45,394 bases of DNA from Escherichia albertii NBRC 107761 = DSM 17582 (GCF_000759775.1 NZ_BBMY01000026.1:1-45394), one strand, 5' to 3'. Positions 7,796-17,370 are shown, numbered from the stretch's first letter. A program made the numbers and translations. Notes: generated by a model not told the origin, from the sequence alone.

Positions 7796-8872
7796 TTAAA
7801 ATTGTGCTGCATCACTGATCTGCTGTTGCAATGCGAACATACCTGAGACAATCCACATGAATATGATCCCCATGACAACAATAGCAACATTTTTAAATAT
7901 AGACATCTGATTGTGTATAAACTCAACACTGTCATCCTGCCATTGTACTGATAATTTATGCAGTATGTCATCAAATCCACCGAGAGCAGCATAAGAGCGC
8001 AAGTCCATAATCATTTGCTTTGAAGGAAACATATATTGTGTTGAATAAAGAGCCTCACCCAGATTAATATCGCCATTTAACAATCTGAATCTAATCGCCG
8101 ACAGGCGTTCCTTATACCATGGATTGGCTGTACGCATTATTATACGTATGGCTTCTGGTGCTGGTACGCCTGATTGCATTAATGCAGAAAGGGATAACAG
8201 AAAACCACACCCAAAAACTGTTTTATATATTGACCACGGAGGAAAAGAGTCAAAGTGTTTTCTTATCTTTCCTCTCCAGTATGGCATCGATATAATCACG
8301 GCCAGTATTATAAAGACAGATAATACCATAATTGCCAACAGATAATTTTGTACAAAAACAGCAAGGTAATACATCATCTTACCAGCGCCTTGCCATTCCT
8401 CAACAGGTAAAATACCTGCGAATGCAGGAACAACTTGTGTACCGAAAATATATAGGTAGAGGCAAGTTGTAAGAACCAGGACTACAGGGTAAATGATGCC
8501 AGCCAGTGCACTTTTAACCTTTTTCTTTGTGTCATTTATATAAATGATGTCGTCAAAAGATTTGCTTAAATTACCTGATATTTCCCCCGCAGAAATAATC
8601 GAAAGTTCATCTGCAGGTACCCATCCTTTCATCGCATCAGCCAGGCTGGTACCATTTCTTATTGCATTTAACCATGTCAAAAGGACTATTGCCTCAGTAG
8701 TTTTTTTCTTTTTCCCATCATCAGTAGAAAACTTGTACAATTCACCCAGTGCAAAGGATACAGGAACACCATTACCTAAATAGCGAGACAATTTTGAAAA
8801 AATTCTCATCCTGGTTTTGGAATTAAATTGTATCTTTGTAAAAGATTGTTCTATTTGTGCCAATTTTCCCAT
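7796..8872 (-). CDS. bfpE: BfpE, inner-membrane platform protein (GspF/PilC family)
   Basis: A 358-residue polytopic protein, the membrane scaffold contacted by both ATPases. Hydrophobic segments lie at about residues 117-145 (GIIYPVVLVLTTCLYLYIFG), 165-200 (YLLAIMVLSVFIILAVIISM) and 330-352 (NVAIVVMGIIFMWIVSGMFA). Two soluble repeats typical of T2SF domains lie between, with the conserved LSIISAGEISGNL. It starts 6 bp after bfpD. EPEC BfpE is about 352 residues. No damage is visible. Confidence 0.92.
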   Translation of the reverse strand: MGKLAQIEQSFTKIQFNSKTRMRIFSKLSRYLGNGVPVSFALGELYKFSTDDGKKKKTTEAIVLLTWLNAIRNGTSLADAMKGWVPADELSIISAGEISGNLSKSFDDIIYINDTKKKVKSALAGIIYPVVLVLTTCLYLYIFGTQVVPAFAGILPVEEWQGAGKMMYYLAVFVQNYLLAIMVLSVFIILAVIISMPYWRGKIRKHFDSFPPWSIYKTVFGCGFLLSLSALMQSGVPAPEAIRIIMRTANPWYKERLSAIRFRLLNGDINLGEALYSTQYMFPSKQMIMDLRSYAALGGFDDILHKLSVQWQDDSVEFIHNQMSIFKNVAIVVMGIIFMWIVSGMFALQQQISDAAQF

Positions 8873-8878
8873 TTCATA

Positions 8879-10474
8879 TTACCTACCAAGAGAAAATAAA
8901 AACCTTTTCCTTTCCTGAGTTATATCAGTCATTCCAGCTATTCGGTCCATTGCGTCTGCAGCCGTGATATCACCATACAATACTTTTATCCAGGCATGTT
9001 CTTTCATGGATAAACCTTTCAGATCGTTAAGCCAGTATGAAATAGCCTCCTGACGTTTACCTTCCGCGATAAGTTTTAACAGATAGCTGTCCGGCTCAAT
9101 CACTTCAGCAATAATTGTTCTTCCTTTATATCCTGATTTACATGAAGAACACCCGCGGGTGTTGGCAAACCTGACTTTATCTCCATATCCTTCAATAACT
9201 ATTTTTTCATCTTCGGAAAGAATTCCGCCAGACTCAAGATAGTCGACAAGCGATAAACTACATTCTGAACATAGCTTTTTTACAAGGCGCTGGGCAATCA
9301 GACCTGTTATTAACTCAGGGTCAGTCAACTTAAAATTATCCACACCTTGATCTTTAAGACGATCAAAAATTGCAATCGCATTATTTGCATGCAATGAAGT
9401 CCACACCTGGTGTCCGGTCATCGCTGCAGTGAATAAAAGATTAATGACTTCTGCATCCCTCGCTTCACCAGGCATAATAATATCAGGATCAGATCGCAAT
9501 GCTGCTGTTATAGCTTTACGGTATTCTTCACCCCTCTGTTGTTCAGTCTCAACATTAGTAACAGGAAGTTGTGCAGTTCCTTCAATTTCATATTCTGGAG
9601 GATCTTCGATACTAATTATATTTACTTTTTGTCTTCTTTCAACATAAAGAAGTTCTAACAGATTTTTCAGTGTTGTGGATTTCCCAGAACCAGTCGGTCC
9701 AGAAACTATATTTATACCTATTGGTAATCGCCTCATCCGGGCAAAAGATTTTGCGTGTACAGAATGAAATCCTATATTAACGGGATCTATTGTTTTCTTA
9801 TCGCTCATTTTCTCCGCATATAAGAATCGGGCGATCATATATCTTCCCCCTTGACCAAGGGGGTTAAATTGTAGACGTATAGCCTGTATTTTTTCAGGCA
9901 TGTAAAATCTTGTTTTGGACGCAACAATCCTTGCAGCCTGATACATATTTATTTTATAAGTAGCATCAGCATCAGAGGCATTATTATATAAAGATGCCAG
10001 TATTGAATGAGCAAGTTCGGCTTCTATCTGCCGTAATAATTGCATATCTCCATCTTTGCGAATATGAATATCAGCTTCCAAATCATATACCTTTATATGT
10101 AGATCGCTGATATTCAGTTCACAACATTCAGAGATAAGATTAGATACAACTTGTTCAATTGGCATTAAATCTCGTTGTTGCTTTGTTTCTACTTTTGCTG
10201 ATTGCTCATACAATAACCTGATATCTTTCAGACTGATTTCAAATATTCTTATATTTGAAATCCCTTTTCGCAACGAAACCTCATATAGCATATGTAATGT
10301 TCTCGTACGCGAAAACTCTGAGGAAACAAGAAAATCTCCATTTGAAAATATTAGAAAATGTTTCCTTTGCTCATCTGTGAGTTCAATATCACCACCTTTG
10401 GATGTAACAATCCTTGTTACATTACGTCTGAATCTCTCCAGATCTGATGGCGAAGCAGGTACAGGTAAATGCAT
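8879..10474 (-). CDS. bfpD: BfpD, pilus extension ATPase (GspE/PilB class)
   Basis: A 531-residue hexameric ATPase that powers pilus assembly at the inner membrane. Walker A is SGPTGSGKST with Lys265; the acidic box is SIEDPPEYEI; Walker B is DPDIIMPGEARD; the His box is TGHQVWTSLHANNA. The C-terminal zinc motif is a pair of CxxC (LCSECS and GCSSCKSGYKG), as in extension ATPases. A standard ATG follows AAAGGA, 3 bp after bfpU. EPEC BfpD is about 538 residues. It interacts with BfpC and BfpE in the prototype system. Confidence 0.94.
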   Translation of the reverse strand: MHLPVPASPSDLERFRRNVTRIVTSKGGDIELTDEQRKHFLIFSNGDFLVSSEFSRTRTLHMLYEVSLRKGISNIRIFEISLKDIRLLYEQSAKVETKQQRDLMPIEQVVSNLISECCELNISDLHIKVYDLEADIHIRKDGDMQLLRQIEAELAHSILASLYNNASDADATYKINMYQAARIVASKTRFYMPEKIQAIRLQFNPLGQGGRYMIARFLYAEKMSDKKTIDPVNIGFHSVHAKSFARMRRLPIGINIVSGPTGSGKSTTLKNLLELLYVERRQKVNIISIEDPPEYEIEGTAQLPVTNVETEQQRGEEYRKAITAALRSDPDIIMPGEARDAEVINLLFTAAMTGHQVWTSLHANNAIAIFDRLKDQGVDNFKLTDPELITGLIAQRLVKKLCSECSLSLVDYLESGGILSEDEKIVIEGYGDKVRFANTRGCSSCKSGYKGRTIIAEVIEPDSYLLKLIAEGKRQEAISYWLNDLKGLSMKEHAWIKVLYGDITAADAMDRIAGMTDITQERKRFLFSLGR

Positions 10475-10477
10475 AAC

Positions 10478-10936
10478 TTATCCTTTTGATAAGAGGAAAA
10501 CTGTATCTTCCTCCATGGAGGAAAGATCCTGTATTTTTATATTATCTTTATTGATTTTTATTACTTTATATTTTTCAGATAAAACATCACCTTCATTTAC
10601 ATTCTTAAGCCCATTCTCATAGATTTTTGCTCTTAAGCTACCTGCGCCAGAAGACATAATTGCAACTAATTTCACACCTTCTGGTATGAAAGAGTTTACT
10701 CCCAGAGACTTTTCTAACGTTCTGTTCTCAATTCTTAGTTTCAACATGAGATTTTCACGTTGAAGTCTCTGGTATTCCATTAGTTCATCTTTATATTTTT
10801 CTATATTTATCTCATTGAGAATATCATTTTTTTTCTGTTCTTCTTTATTTACTTCTGTATGCAATGATGCTGTTGCTTCGTTTGCAAAAGAAACATTAGA
10901 GAAAATAAACAATGAGATGACAAAATATTTTAGCAT
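10478..10936 (-). CDS. bfpU: BfpU, periplasmic pilus biogenesis protein
   Basis: About 152 residues from the ATG at 10934-10936. A GGGGGAG lies 11 bases upstream, and this start gives a clear signal peptide (MLKYFVISLFIFSNVSFA|NE). The frame is open further upstream to 11002, but that overlaps bfpC and would bury the signal sequence. BfpU of EPEC is a small periplasmic protein required for pilus formation, thought to link inner- and outer-membrane complexes. A charged helical stretch follows the signal (YQRLQRENLMLKLRIENRTL). Position between bfpC and bfpD matches EPEC order. Confidence 0.85.
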   Translation of the reverse strand: MLKYFVISLFIFSNVSFANEATASLHTEVNKEEQKKNDILNEINIEKYKDELMEYQRLQRENLMLKLRIENRTLEKSLGVNSFIPEGVKLVAIMSSGAGSLRAKIYENGLKNVNEGDVLSEKYKVIKINKDNIKIQDLSSMEEDTVFLLSKG

Positions 10937-10940
10937 GGTG

Positions 10941-12167
10941 TTACATACTCCCCCAGAATTTACCATCAATTTTCCACTCTCCAGATACATGATCATATTC
11001 AATTTTTGAAATAATCAGACTACTGATCTGTTTTAGTATAGGAATTATAAGTAATGGATTAGACAAATTGATCTTAAAGTTAACACTATAAATATCACCT
11101 CTGTCACCAGATATTACGGGTTGCCCAATATCCACAGGAAAGAAGCTTTCTTCAAATGAATCTTCAATATATTTCTTTATATCATTAACATTCAACAACA
11201 TACCATCTTTCATTTTTTCTACAGGATACTTTTCAGTATGTAACCTCCATGAGAATACAGCCTCATCTTTTGATATATTGCTGATGTCAGGATATTCATG
11301 TGCGGAAAAAAATTCATTAGCAAATGATAGCCACAAACTAAGACCATCGTTTCTCTTGACTGTATAGGAAATATTTCCCTCATTGCAGATCGCAACTGAT
11401 TCTGGCATCCATCCAGGTACAGAAGCAGCGGCAACCCGTTTTTCCGTAACAGCATTCATACAGCTTAACATCAGAGATAATGGTTTACTCACTCCAGACC
11501 ATGGAGTATCCAGAGATTCCAGCTTTTTCTCCAGTACAGGCACCTCGTTAACAGTTATTTCACTTTCTTTATATTCAAGATACCATGAAATACCTGTGTA
11601 AAGTAGAAAGAATATGATAGTAACACATAAACCTATCATTAACACAGGAATTAAACTACTTAATCCCGTTTCTTTTATTTTAATTCCCTTCTGATTTATC
11701 AGGCTGCCAAGTTCAACAGCCTCCCCTAAACCAGAATCTGCATCACTGTAGATCTGATCCCAGTCAGAATGATACGCAACAAAATTAACAAAGTAGTTTC
11801 TTGCTTCTTCCTTTATCGGAAAGGCCTTATCGAAAAGAACCAGTCCTGATTTATTAACACCTAAAACAACCCAGATATTGTCATCTGTGGGTAAGAATAA
11901 ACAATATGACTGCCCATCAAATCCAATAGCAGAGGCAAGAGAAATCATGCCTCTTTTATGTCCTAATGATTTATCTGCAAGAGCAAACTGTTTAACGCCA
12001 TTGTTTATTAACTCTACGTATAAATTAGTATTAACGAGAGCCATGTTTTTTTTCAGCTCAAGAGATGCTTCACTACCAGAGAAAGAATCCCCCCATAATA
12101 AATTTACAGCATAGACATTACCATCAATGTCTACTGTTCCCGGTATATTCGTCTTTCCCTCTGTCAT
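10941..12167 (-). CDS. bfpC: BfpC, bitopic inner-membrane assembly protein
   Basis: A 408-residue protein with a cytoplasmic N-terminal domain, one transmembrane helix at about residues 169-193 ([19 protein letters not shown]) and a periplasmic C-terminal domain. That is the topology of EPEC BfpC (about 402 residues), which recruits BfpD to the membrane platform. Its ATG overlaps the bfpB stop in ATGA (12164-12167), giving coupled translation. The call rests on topology, length and position between bfpB and bfpU more than on motifs. Confidence 0.85.
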   Translation of the reverse strand: MTEGKTNIPGTVDIDGNVYAVNLLWGDSFSGSEASLELKKNMALVNTNLYVELINNGVKQFALADKSLGHKRGMISLASAIGFDGQSYCLFLPTDDNIWVVLGVNKSGLVLFDKAFPIKEEARNYFVNFVAYHSDWDQIYSDADSGLGEAVELGSLINQKGIKIKETGLSSLIPVLMIGLCVTIIFFLLYTGISWYLEYKESEITVNEVPVLEKKLESLDTPWSGVSKPLSLMLSCMNAVTEKRVAAASVPGWMPESVAICNEGNISYTVKRNDGLSLWLSFANEFFSAHEYPDISNISKDEAVFSWRLHTEKYPVEKMKDGMLLNVNDIKKYIEDSFEESFFPVDIGQPVISGDRGDIYSVNFKINLSNPLLIIPILKQISSLIISKIEYDHVSGEWKIDGKFWGSM

Positions 12168-13801
12168 TGCCCGGCCTTAACGTCAATAATTCTTGGGGTG
12201 ATGGAAATAATTTTTATCTCTCGACTGTCTTTACCATTTCGTGAACCACCCAGTAATTTAAAGCCTGGTTTTCCTAATCCAGAATCCGAGACTTCATTGC
12301 GTTTCTGCTCATAGCCAGCCAGAATCAAGGTATTGCCATTCTTAAGAAGGCTTGACTGAACAAATGTCGTTGAATCCACGTTTGGTAGCTGAATTATTGT
12401 TCCATTAACTGTAGCCTGATCAAAACCATCATTACTTCCTACAAGAGAGGAAATAGTGATCCCATATTGCAACAGAATATTTCCATCTTCACCAACTGAT
12501 GGTAACAGGTTCATCAGAAAACCCGTAGTTACAGATGACGTTGACGCACTGGAAGTCGTCGATGTTTGTCCCATTACTGTTCCAATCTGAGAAACATACG
12601 TTCTGTCATTACCAACTTTTAAAGGTACAGGTTGACCGGACATTGTTGTCACCGCAGCAGATGTAACAACGCTTACCTTACCTGAAGTGGCCAACAGGTT
12701 TAGTAATACCTGATTGTTTGAATTACCATTTCCGTTCAGGAATCCAGTTATTGTCGGGGTTCCACTTGCAGCAGGGAAATTCGACGTAATAGAACCCAGA
12801 ACTCCACCATTTCTGGTTAACAATGCCTGCAGAGACATTGACAGATTGCTTACATCAGATGTAGATACAGAGTATACAGCAACATCAATAGTAACCTGAC
12901 GTTCTAATTGTTTATTCAGCTTTTGAATATACTCACTAACGCGCTTCATATTCTGCGCAGAAGTTCGAACGATTACAGATGATGTACTGGTAGAAAGTGT
13001 ATATGTACCTTCATCACCAAGAATCAATTTGATTGATTCTTCAATATCTTTCCAGACATCAAGAGATACACTTACATCCAATTGTGAGTCGCTACTGGAG
13101 CTACTGCTTCCGGAACCGGAACCGGAACCGGAACCGGAACTATCAGAACTGATCGTATTTTTTGTTGTGTAGACACTGGGTAATACACTAATACTGAAAC
13201 TTTTCGTTTCTTCTGTCGAAAAAACAAGACGACCATGTTCATAAGTCCAGAACAAATCATAGTTCAATGCAATTTTATCCAAAAATGCGGATAAAGGACC
13301 TGTATAATCAATATCCATCTGCATATTTCCTGTAGATGAATTCACGATCAAATTCAGAATATTTGTCCCTGAGCGCTCAGCTGTATCTCCTGTAGCTTTG
13401 TTAAGATTATCAGAGATAACATTTGCGTTCGTCGCGGTACCCACATTCGAACGTTTGAAATTCTTTTCTACAGGAATTTTCGTCGCATCCTGAATAAGAG
13501 CGATAATATTATCCAACCCCATAGGAATATTTGTTCTGAGAGTCACACCATTTGAAGATTCAAACCTTCCAGGTAAAGGGTCGCCATGAAAAGTCTGTAC
13601 TTCTTTATGACCGAGATATATACCTTTATTTCTATTAACAAGATCTGTATTTTTAAAAAGAGAAATATTTCTGGATTTTTTCATCTGTAATGCTGAATCA
13701 TCCAGAATCTGATTAACATCTTTCAAACTCTTATTATAGATGTCTGTACCTGAACACGCCGTTAGCGCCGGTAGCATGAGATATAATCCGATACGCCGCA
13801 T
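12164..13801 (-). CDS. bfpB: BfpB, outer-membrane secretin lipoprotein
   Basis: A 545-residue secretin. The lipobox LTAC puts the acylated Cys at 16, so it is an outer-membrane lipoprotein like EPEC BfpB (about 552). The N-terminal half holds periplasmic N domains; the C-terminal half (from about 300) holds the secretin core with [12 protein letters not shown] and the end [14 protein letters not shown]. Around residues 222-236 is a Gly-Ser linker coded by about four exact gaaccg hexamers (13110-13139), a possible in-frame length-variable site. It forms the channel for the pilus, assisted by BfpG. It starts 6 bp after bfpG. Confidence 0.93.
   Translation of the reverse strand: MRRIGLYLMLPALTACSGTDIYNKSLKDVNQILDDSALQMKKSRNISLFKNTDLVNRNKGIYLGHKEVQTFHGDPLPGRFESSNGVTLRTNIPMGLDNIIALIQDATKIPVEKNFKRSNVGTATNANVISDNLNKATGDTAERSGTNILNLIVNSSTGNMQMDIDYTGPLSAFLDKIALNYDLFWTYEHGRLVFSTEETKSFSISVLPSVYTTKNTISSDSSGSGSGSGSGSSSSSSDSQLDVSVSLDVWKDIEESIKLILGDEGTYTLSTSTSSVIVRTSAQNMKRVSEYIQKLNKQLERQVTIDVAVYSVSTSDVSNLSMSLQALLTRNGGVLGSITSNFPAASGTPTITGFLNGNGNSNNQVLLNLLATSGKVSVVTSAAVTTMSGQPVPLKVGNDRTYVSQIGTVMGQTSTTSSASTSSVTTGFLMNLLPSVGEDGNILLQYGITISSLVGSNDGFDQATVNGTIIQLPNVDSTTFVQSSLLKNGNTLILAGYEQKRNEVSDSGLGKPGFKLLGGSRNGKDSREIKIISITPRIIDVKAGQ
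13110..13139 (-). repeat. In-frame hexanucleotide repeat in bfpB (Gly-Ser linker)
   Basis: About four exact copies of gaaccg within the secretin gene encode alternating Ser-Gly next to a run of Ser. Changes of one unit keep the frame and would only lengthen or shorten the linker. Confidence 0.8.
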
Positions 13802-13807
13802 AAAAAA

Positions 13808-14206
13808 TTATATTCCAGAATCTGATTTAACTAAAATAACTCTATTACCATCAAAAATGTGAACAAAAACCTTAGGCTGAACATTTCCCATTGAAACCAA
13901 AAGGTTTTTAATAGCATCATCAATGTTCATGTTTTTGAATTCGGCAGAAGCATTAATTACATAATTACTTTTTGCTTCCCATACCACTTCCCAGCCATTA
14001 GATACTGCCCAGTCAGATAGTATACCATACAGAGTTTGGCCTTTTTTTACACTCCAGTTGTTCTTCAAACCGCTCTTAACCTGTTCTGACTTCAACATGC
14101 CGTCTTGAGATGAATTATGAGGAGTCAATGTCTGATACGCCTGCACATTACAAGTTATAGCGAATAAAGAAAATATCAACAGACCATATTTTAGTTTATT
14201 ATGCAC
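13808..14206 (-). CDS. bfpG: BfpG, secretin-associated pilus protein
   Basis: I place the start at GTG 14204-14206, because AGAGGA lies six bases upstream. The protein then has 132 residues, close to EPEC BfpG (133), and begins with a signal peptide ([20 protein letters not shown] then QA). The upstream in-frame ATG at 14219-14221 lies inside a strong hairpin and adds five residues before the signal. The middle segment [19 protein letters not shown] resembles the TcpQ/ToxR-coregulated C-terminal domain found in secretin pilotin-like partners. BfpG is needed for BfpB multimerisation. It lies between bfpA and bfpB as in EPEC. Confidence 0.88.
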   Translation of the reverse strand: MHNKLKYGLLIFSLFAITCNVQAYQTLTPHNSSQDGMLKSEQVKSGLKNNWSVKKGQTLYGILSDWAVSNGWEVVWEAKSNYVINASAEFKNMNIDDAIKNLLVSMGNVQPKVFVHIFDGNRVILVKSDSGI

Positions 14207-14219
14207 TATATATCCTCTC

Positions 14220-14262
14220 ATCCACCTTCCATCTTGTAATAAGATGAAAGGTGGATTTTTTT
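14220..14262. terminator. Strong hairpin between bfpA and bfpG
   Basis: Arms tccaccttccatctt (14221-14235) and aagatgaaaggtgga (14241-14255) pair over 15 positions with one mismatch. In the bfp direction the hairpin follows the bfpA stop and is not followed by a U-run, so it may act as an mRNA stabiliser or partial attenuator favouring high pilin output. On the plus strand it is followed by seven T and looks like an intrinsic terminator against antisense transcription. Confidence 0.7.
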
Positions 14263-14857
14263 ATTTCATAAAATAAGCTACTTTGTTTTCATTGCCATCA
14301 GCACAGCCATCACTACCTGCGGCTTCTGATGGAGTAATAGCGGTTTTTTTCTTTTTACTTCCCCAAGCGTCAGTAAAGCCATTTGTATTACCAACGTTGT
14401 CAAGGCCAATACCATATCCGGCAGCTGATGTACCTAAATTTAAAGTTGCAAGGCTAATACAAGCTGATTTTGGTAGCTTGGTAAGCTCAATATAATACCC
14501 AAAAGCCGTATTACTATTATTAGCCGGCCCCACATTTAAATCACCACCAAATGGATTTGAAATACCAGTTCCCTTCTTGTAATTATCAGGTATCGCAGAG
14601 GAATTTTTAAGAACGTCTGCAGTCAATCCGAGATAACTACTTTGCCCAATATATAGGCCATTAATTGCTGAAGTTGCACTCATTACTTCAGAAATAGCTG
14701 ATTGTGTTTTATTTGAGTCTGATGCTGACTGATAGTAAAACATAACACCGGCAGTAACTGTAGCTGCCAGAGCCAAAACCATTGCTGATTCAATCAACGA
14801 TAACCCTTTTTCTTCTTTTTTATTGTTGATTCTCATATGCTTAAAATTTAGGTGCAT
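14261..14857 (-). CDS. bfpA: BfpA, bundlin (major pilin)
   Basis: A 198-residue prepilin. After the KEEKG|LSLIE cleavage site, the segment LSLIESAMVLALAATVTAGV then MFYYQSASDSNK matches the EPEC bundlin N-terminus I remember. Later motifs SAINGLYIGQ, NPFGGDLNVGPANN, ACISLATLNLGTSAAGYG and the end VAYFMK also match, and the Cys pair is kept (SACIS ... DGCAD). It diverges in the surface-exposed C-terminal region, as bundlin alleles do. The ATG at 14857 has CAGGAG nine bases upstream; a second ATG at 14836 would give a shorter leader but lacks an SD. In EPEC, PerA activates its promoter. Confidence 0.95.
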   Translation of the reverse strand: MHLNFKHMRINNKKEEKGLSLIESAMVLALAATVTAGVMFYYQSASDSNKTQSAISEVMSATSAINGLYIGQSSYLGLTADVLKNSSAIPDNYKKGTGISNPFGGDLNVGPANNSNTAFGYYIELTKLPKSACISLATLNLGTSAAGYGIGLDNVGNTNGFTDAWGSKKKKTAITPSEAAGSDGCADGNENKVAYFMK

Positions 14858-14940
14858 AACCCAGAACTCCTGATTGTTTAGATTAAACGAAATAAATAAC
14901 GAAATAAATAATACACGCCTAGCGATACAACTATGTTATC

Positions 14941-14957
14941 AAAAAAAAAAAAAAAAA
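14941..14957 (-). repeat. Homopolymer A17/T17 tract upstream of bfpA
   Basis: Seventeen consecutive A on the plus strand (T17 in the bfpA sense strand), 84-100 bp upstream of the bfpA start codon and so in or near the likely promoter. A tract this long is prone to slippage and to sequencing error. PerA-type activators bind AT-rich DNA, so its length could affect activation; this is inference. Confidence 0.9.
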
Positions 14958-15281
14958 CACACAAGAGAGGTAAAATGTTATTTTTATATCCACCAGTCAA
15001 CTCTGTTCGACACATTTGTGCAGGATTTCTTATATACGTCATTCTTAATTGACTTGATAATTTATTAGTTTGCCGCCATCTTATCAGTGCTGAACATGCA
15101 GTTAAAGGTATACGCCCTCTCATTCGAATTCTCTCTGTGGGCAATACTTACGGAAAGACTGTCAGAAATAATAATTTACACAGAACGCAGGATAACTTAC
15201 AGGTTATAAACACAAATAAGTTATACAACTAACAGATGAACAAACTTAACATATTTTTATCTCATTCCTGTCAGCGTATTG

Positions 15282-15290
15282 CCCCCCCCC
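15282..15290 (-). repeat. Homopolymer C9 tract in the bfpL-bfpA intergenic region
   Basis: Nine consecutive C (G9 in the bfp sense strand), about 430 bp upstream of bfpA and 70 bp after the bfpL stop. It is a potential slippage site in the 500-bp gap between the minor-pilin genes and bfpA. I found no convincing gene in 14858-15358. Confidence 0.85.
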
Positions 15291-15358
15291 TCCCATTCAT
15301 CAATGGACGAAGAAAAAATGACATCAAAAACCCAAAAATTACTACATGTGTGTCATGA

Positions 15359-15817
15359 TTAATTATCTTTATATTCCTTTTGTATATAAACTCCTTCAGA
15401 AGAGAGCTTGCAATAACTGGAAGTCGCATGATCTATAGTTTTCAAATCCTGCACTCCATGTTTTTCATATAAACTAAGCACAGAATCGTAAAGTTTATTA
15501 TTTGGTTTATAATTATAATAGGTTATTATTTTGCCATTATGGCGACAATGCATAACGTTATTATTAACTGTGTAACCGTCATTCTCCAGCCGATTTTGCA
15601 ATAATTCAGTGCACGTCGTATTAATGTCTGAACATTTGCCTTTGTGTTCAGTAATAATCTTCCCGATATATTCAGATGATGTTAAAACATCCTCCAGAAT
15701 AGCTTGCTCATCTGCGATTTTCTTTTGTTTTTGCATATATAAAAACGCATCCATATGCACAGAGTAGTTAATTATGGATATCATAAGTGTAAATAATCCA
15801 ACCCAAAAATAAAGCAT
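15359..15817 (-). CDS. bfpL: BfpL-like minor pilus protein
   Basis: A 152-residue bitopic protein: an N-terminal membrane helix (YFWVGLFTLMISIINYSV) followed by a periplasmic domain with several Cys (KCSDINTTC, MHCRHNG, SSYCKL). It has no prepilin G|xxxxE site, which agrees with BfpL being the one BfpI-L member without a prepilin leader. The call rests on this architecture and its place as the last of four coupled genes in I-J-K-L order. It starts 4 bp after bfpK. Here the block lies upstream of bfpA, whereas in EPEC it ends the operon. Confidence 0.75.
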   Translation of the reverse strand: MLYFWVGLFTLMISIINYSVHMDAFLYMQKQKKIADEQAILEDVLTSSEYIGKIITEHKGKCSDINTTCTELLQNRLENDGYTVNNNVMHCRHNGKIITYYNYKPNNKLYDSVLSLYEKHGVQDLKTIDHATSSYCKLSSEGVYIQKEYKDN

Positions 15818-15821
15818 TTAA

Positions 15822-16244
15822 CTATATCCTGAACAAGAGAGCTGCGTTGACAGTACCTGAGGCCGGCAACGAAATCCCGATATCCGCGAGAGACACACCA
15901 GCACGAAGAAAAGAAACATATTTCATTTTATTACCAATAACATACCCACATGAATCTTTTACCAACATGCATATCATAAGGATTTCATCAATTTTTTTTT
16001 CTCCTTCTCCCATTATTAAATAATAACCACTAGTACTCTCATAGATCTTATACCCCTGCTTTCCCTTGATGTTATTGTATATTTCTATCTGCTCTCTCAT
16101 TAAGCGCAGTTCATTTGCCACATCTCTTGCAGCATTAAATGTTTTGCTTAAATGTAATATATATGAAGATATATATATAAAAAATAATGACGAAATTAAA
16201 ACTACACAAACCTCAACAATGCCAATTCCGTTTTGTTTATTCAT
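15822..16244 (-). CDS. bfpK: BfpK-like minor prepilin
   Basis: A 140-residue prepilin-like protein. A short leader MNKQNGIG precedes IVEVCVVLISSLFFIYISSY, giving a G|I cleavage site and a hydrophobic helix. The helix continues into FNAARDVANELRLMREQIEI, typical of minor pilins. The ATG overlaps the bfpJ stop by 4 bp. EPEC BfpK is somewhat longer (about 160). Minor pilins probably form the initiating tip complex. Assignment follows order within the I-J-K-L block. Confidence 0.75.
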   Translation of the reverse strand: MNKQNGIGIVEVCVVLISSLFFIYISSYILHLSKTFNAARDVANELRLMREQIEIYNNIKGKQGYKIYESTSGYYLIMGEGEKKIDEILMICMLVKDSCGYVIGNKMKYVSFLRAGVSLADIGISLPASGTVNAALLFRI

Positions 16245-16831
16245 TCCATTCCTCCGGTATCAATTAAGCATCTCTTAACATAAGAGGTTTCTTTTGGTAT
16301 TATCGCCATAACTTCAATTTGTTCTTTGCCCGAAAGAACAGGAAATTCATCTAATTTAATTTTTATACGACTATTATAGGAATATACATAATTGCCTTTT
16401 ATTTGTGCTGTTCTGAAACCTAGAAAACTTACTCCTGCACCCGATTCTTTTGGTTTGTTATCCTTTGTCAAAAGAAGTAACCCATCACCTTTATCCGTTG
16501 TATAAATCTTTATGTTTTTGGCTAACATTGAAGTTTTATATTCACCTGGCAAATATTCCTTCAAAGCATCTAATTCAACTTCTTGTTTCGTGTTCGGCTT
16601 GTTTTTCGATAAATAAGAATCAAATGCATTCAGATACTGACAAATAATAGTAGAGCGCTCTCGTGATAAATATATTTCATTTTCTGTTTTTGATGTTTGC
16701 CACATAAAAAGCATTGCGCTGGATAACAGCGTACTCGCCAGAGACACTTCTATCAGAGAAAGACCCAGTTCATTAATCTGAGAGTAATACTTTTTTATAG
16801 AAATGATATGCTGCTTTTCCTTTCGATTCAT
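16241..16831 (-). CDS. bfpJ: BfpJ-like minor prepilin
   Basis: A 196-residue prepilin. The leader is 23 residues long and ends ELG|LSLIEVSLASTLLSSAM, with Glu at +5 and a hydrophobic helix. The start codon overlaps the end of bfpI by 59 bp. No later ATG precedes the cleavage site, so the overlap appears real. A Cys in SRERSTIICQ and one near the C-terminus (VKRCLIDTGG) could form a disulfide. It would be processed by BfpP and act in pilus initiation with BfpI and BfpK. Confidence 0.77.
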   Translation of the reverse strand: MNRKEKQHIISIKKYYSQINELGLSLIEVSLASTLLSSAMLFMWQTSKTENEIYLSRERSTIICQYLNAFDSYLSKNKPNTKQEVELDALKEYLPGEYKTSMLAKNIKIYTTDKGDGLLLLTKDNKPKESGAGVSFLGFRTAQIKGNYVYSYNSRIKIKLDEFPVLSGKEQIEVMAIIPKETSYVKRCLIDTGGME

Positions 16832-17288
16832 CTTTTTTTAAAAGCTCATATTTGCTTAATGGCACCGTCCACTCCCCCAGGACAGAGACTATATTATTAC
16901 CAGAGGGATATCCATAGATAGACGCTGTTCTCTTAACAAACGGTTCAATTAAACCGTTCTCATTCTCACTCCTCTGATAAATTGCAAGTATTTCATATTT
17001 ATTATTTCCATCAGAGATTTTATCTATTGTTATTTTAAACTTGTCATTGTTGTATTTTTCAATGCTAATTATCTCTTTACAATCTCCTACTGCTTTCTGA
17101 GCACATTTATTCTGTATTTTCTGGGATATTTCGTTAAGAAGATTGGTTATTGTTGCTGCTGTATAGTTTTGCACTGTACTACTAATGATGTTACCTATGC
17201 TAACTTGTATTCCCATAACAATGACAGTTGAAAGCATTATTACTATCACACTTTCAATTAAAGAAAATCCTTTCTCATTCACTGACAA
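16773..17288 (-). CDS. bfpI: BfpI-like minor prepilin
   Basis: A 171-residue prepilin with a short leader MSVNEKG|FSLIESVIVIMLSTVIV: Gly at -1, Phe at +1, Glu at +5, then a membrane helix. The helix continues into an amphipathic stretch (LLNEISQKIQNK) and a C-terminal head with two closely spaced Cys (KCAQKAVGDCK). It is the first gene of the minus-strand pilus cluster, so its promoter should lie in 17289-17370 or beyond the ANR-like gene. EPEC BfpI is of similar length. Confidence 0.77.
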   Translation of the reverse strand: MSVNEKGFSLIESVIVIMLSTVIVMGIQVSIGNIISSTVQNYTAATITNLLNEISQKIQNKCAQKAVGDCKEIISIEKYNNDKFKITIDKISDGNNKYEILAIYQRSENENGLIEPFVKRTASIYGYPSGNNIVSVLGEWTVPLSKYELLKKDESKGKAAYHFYKKVLLSD

Positions 17289-17370
17289 CCTCGGTTGTTA
17301 AAATAAAAAGTCTTTCACTTCTTATATAGATAGCATTACAATCGCTCTATTGCCAATAGAACACCAGAAT

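Noticed and set aside
14878..15144. Minus-strand frame between bfpL and bfpA
   Set aside because: It crosses the A17 tract as poly-Phe, has no SD or recognised domain and lies in the promoter region.
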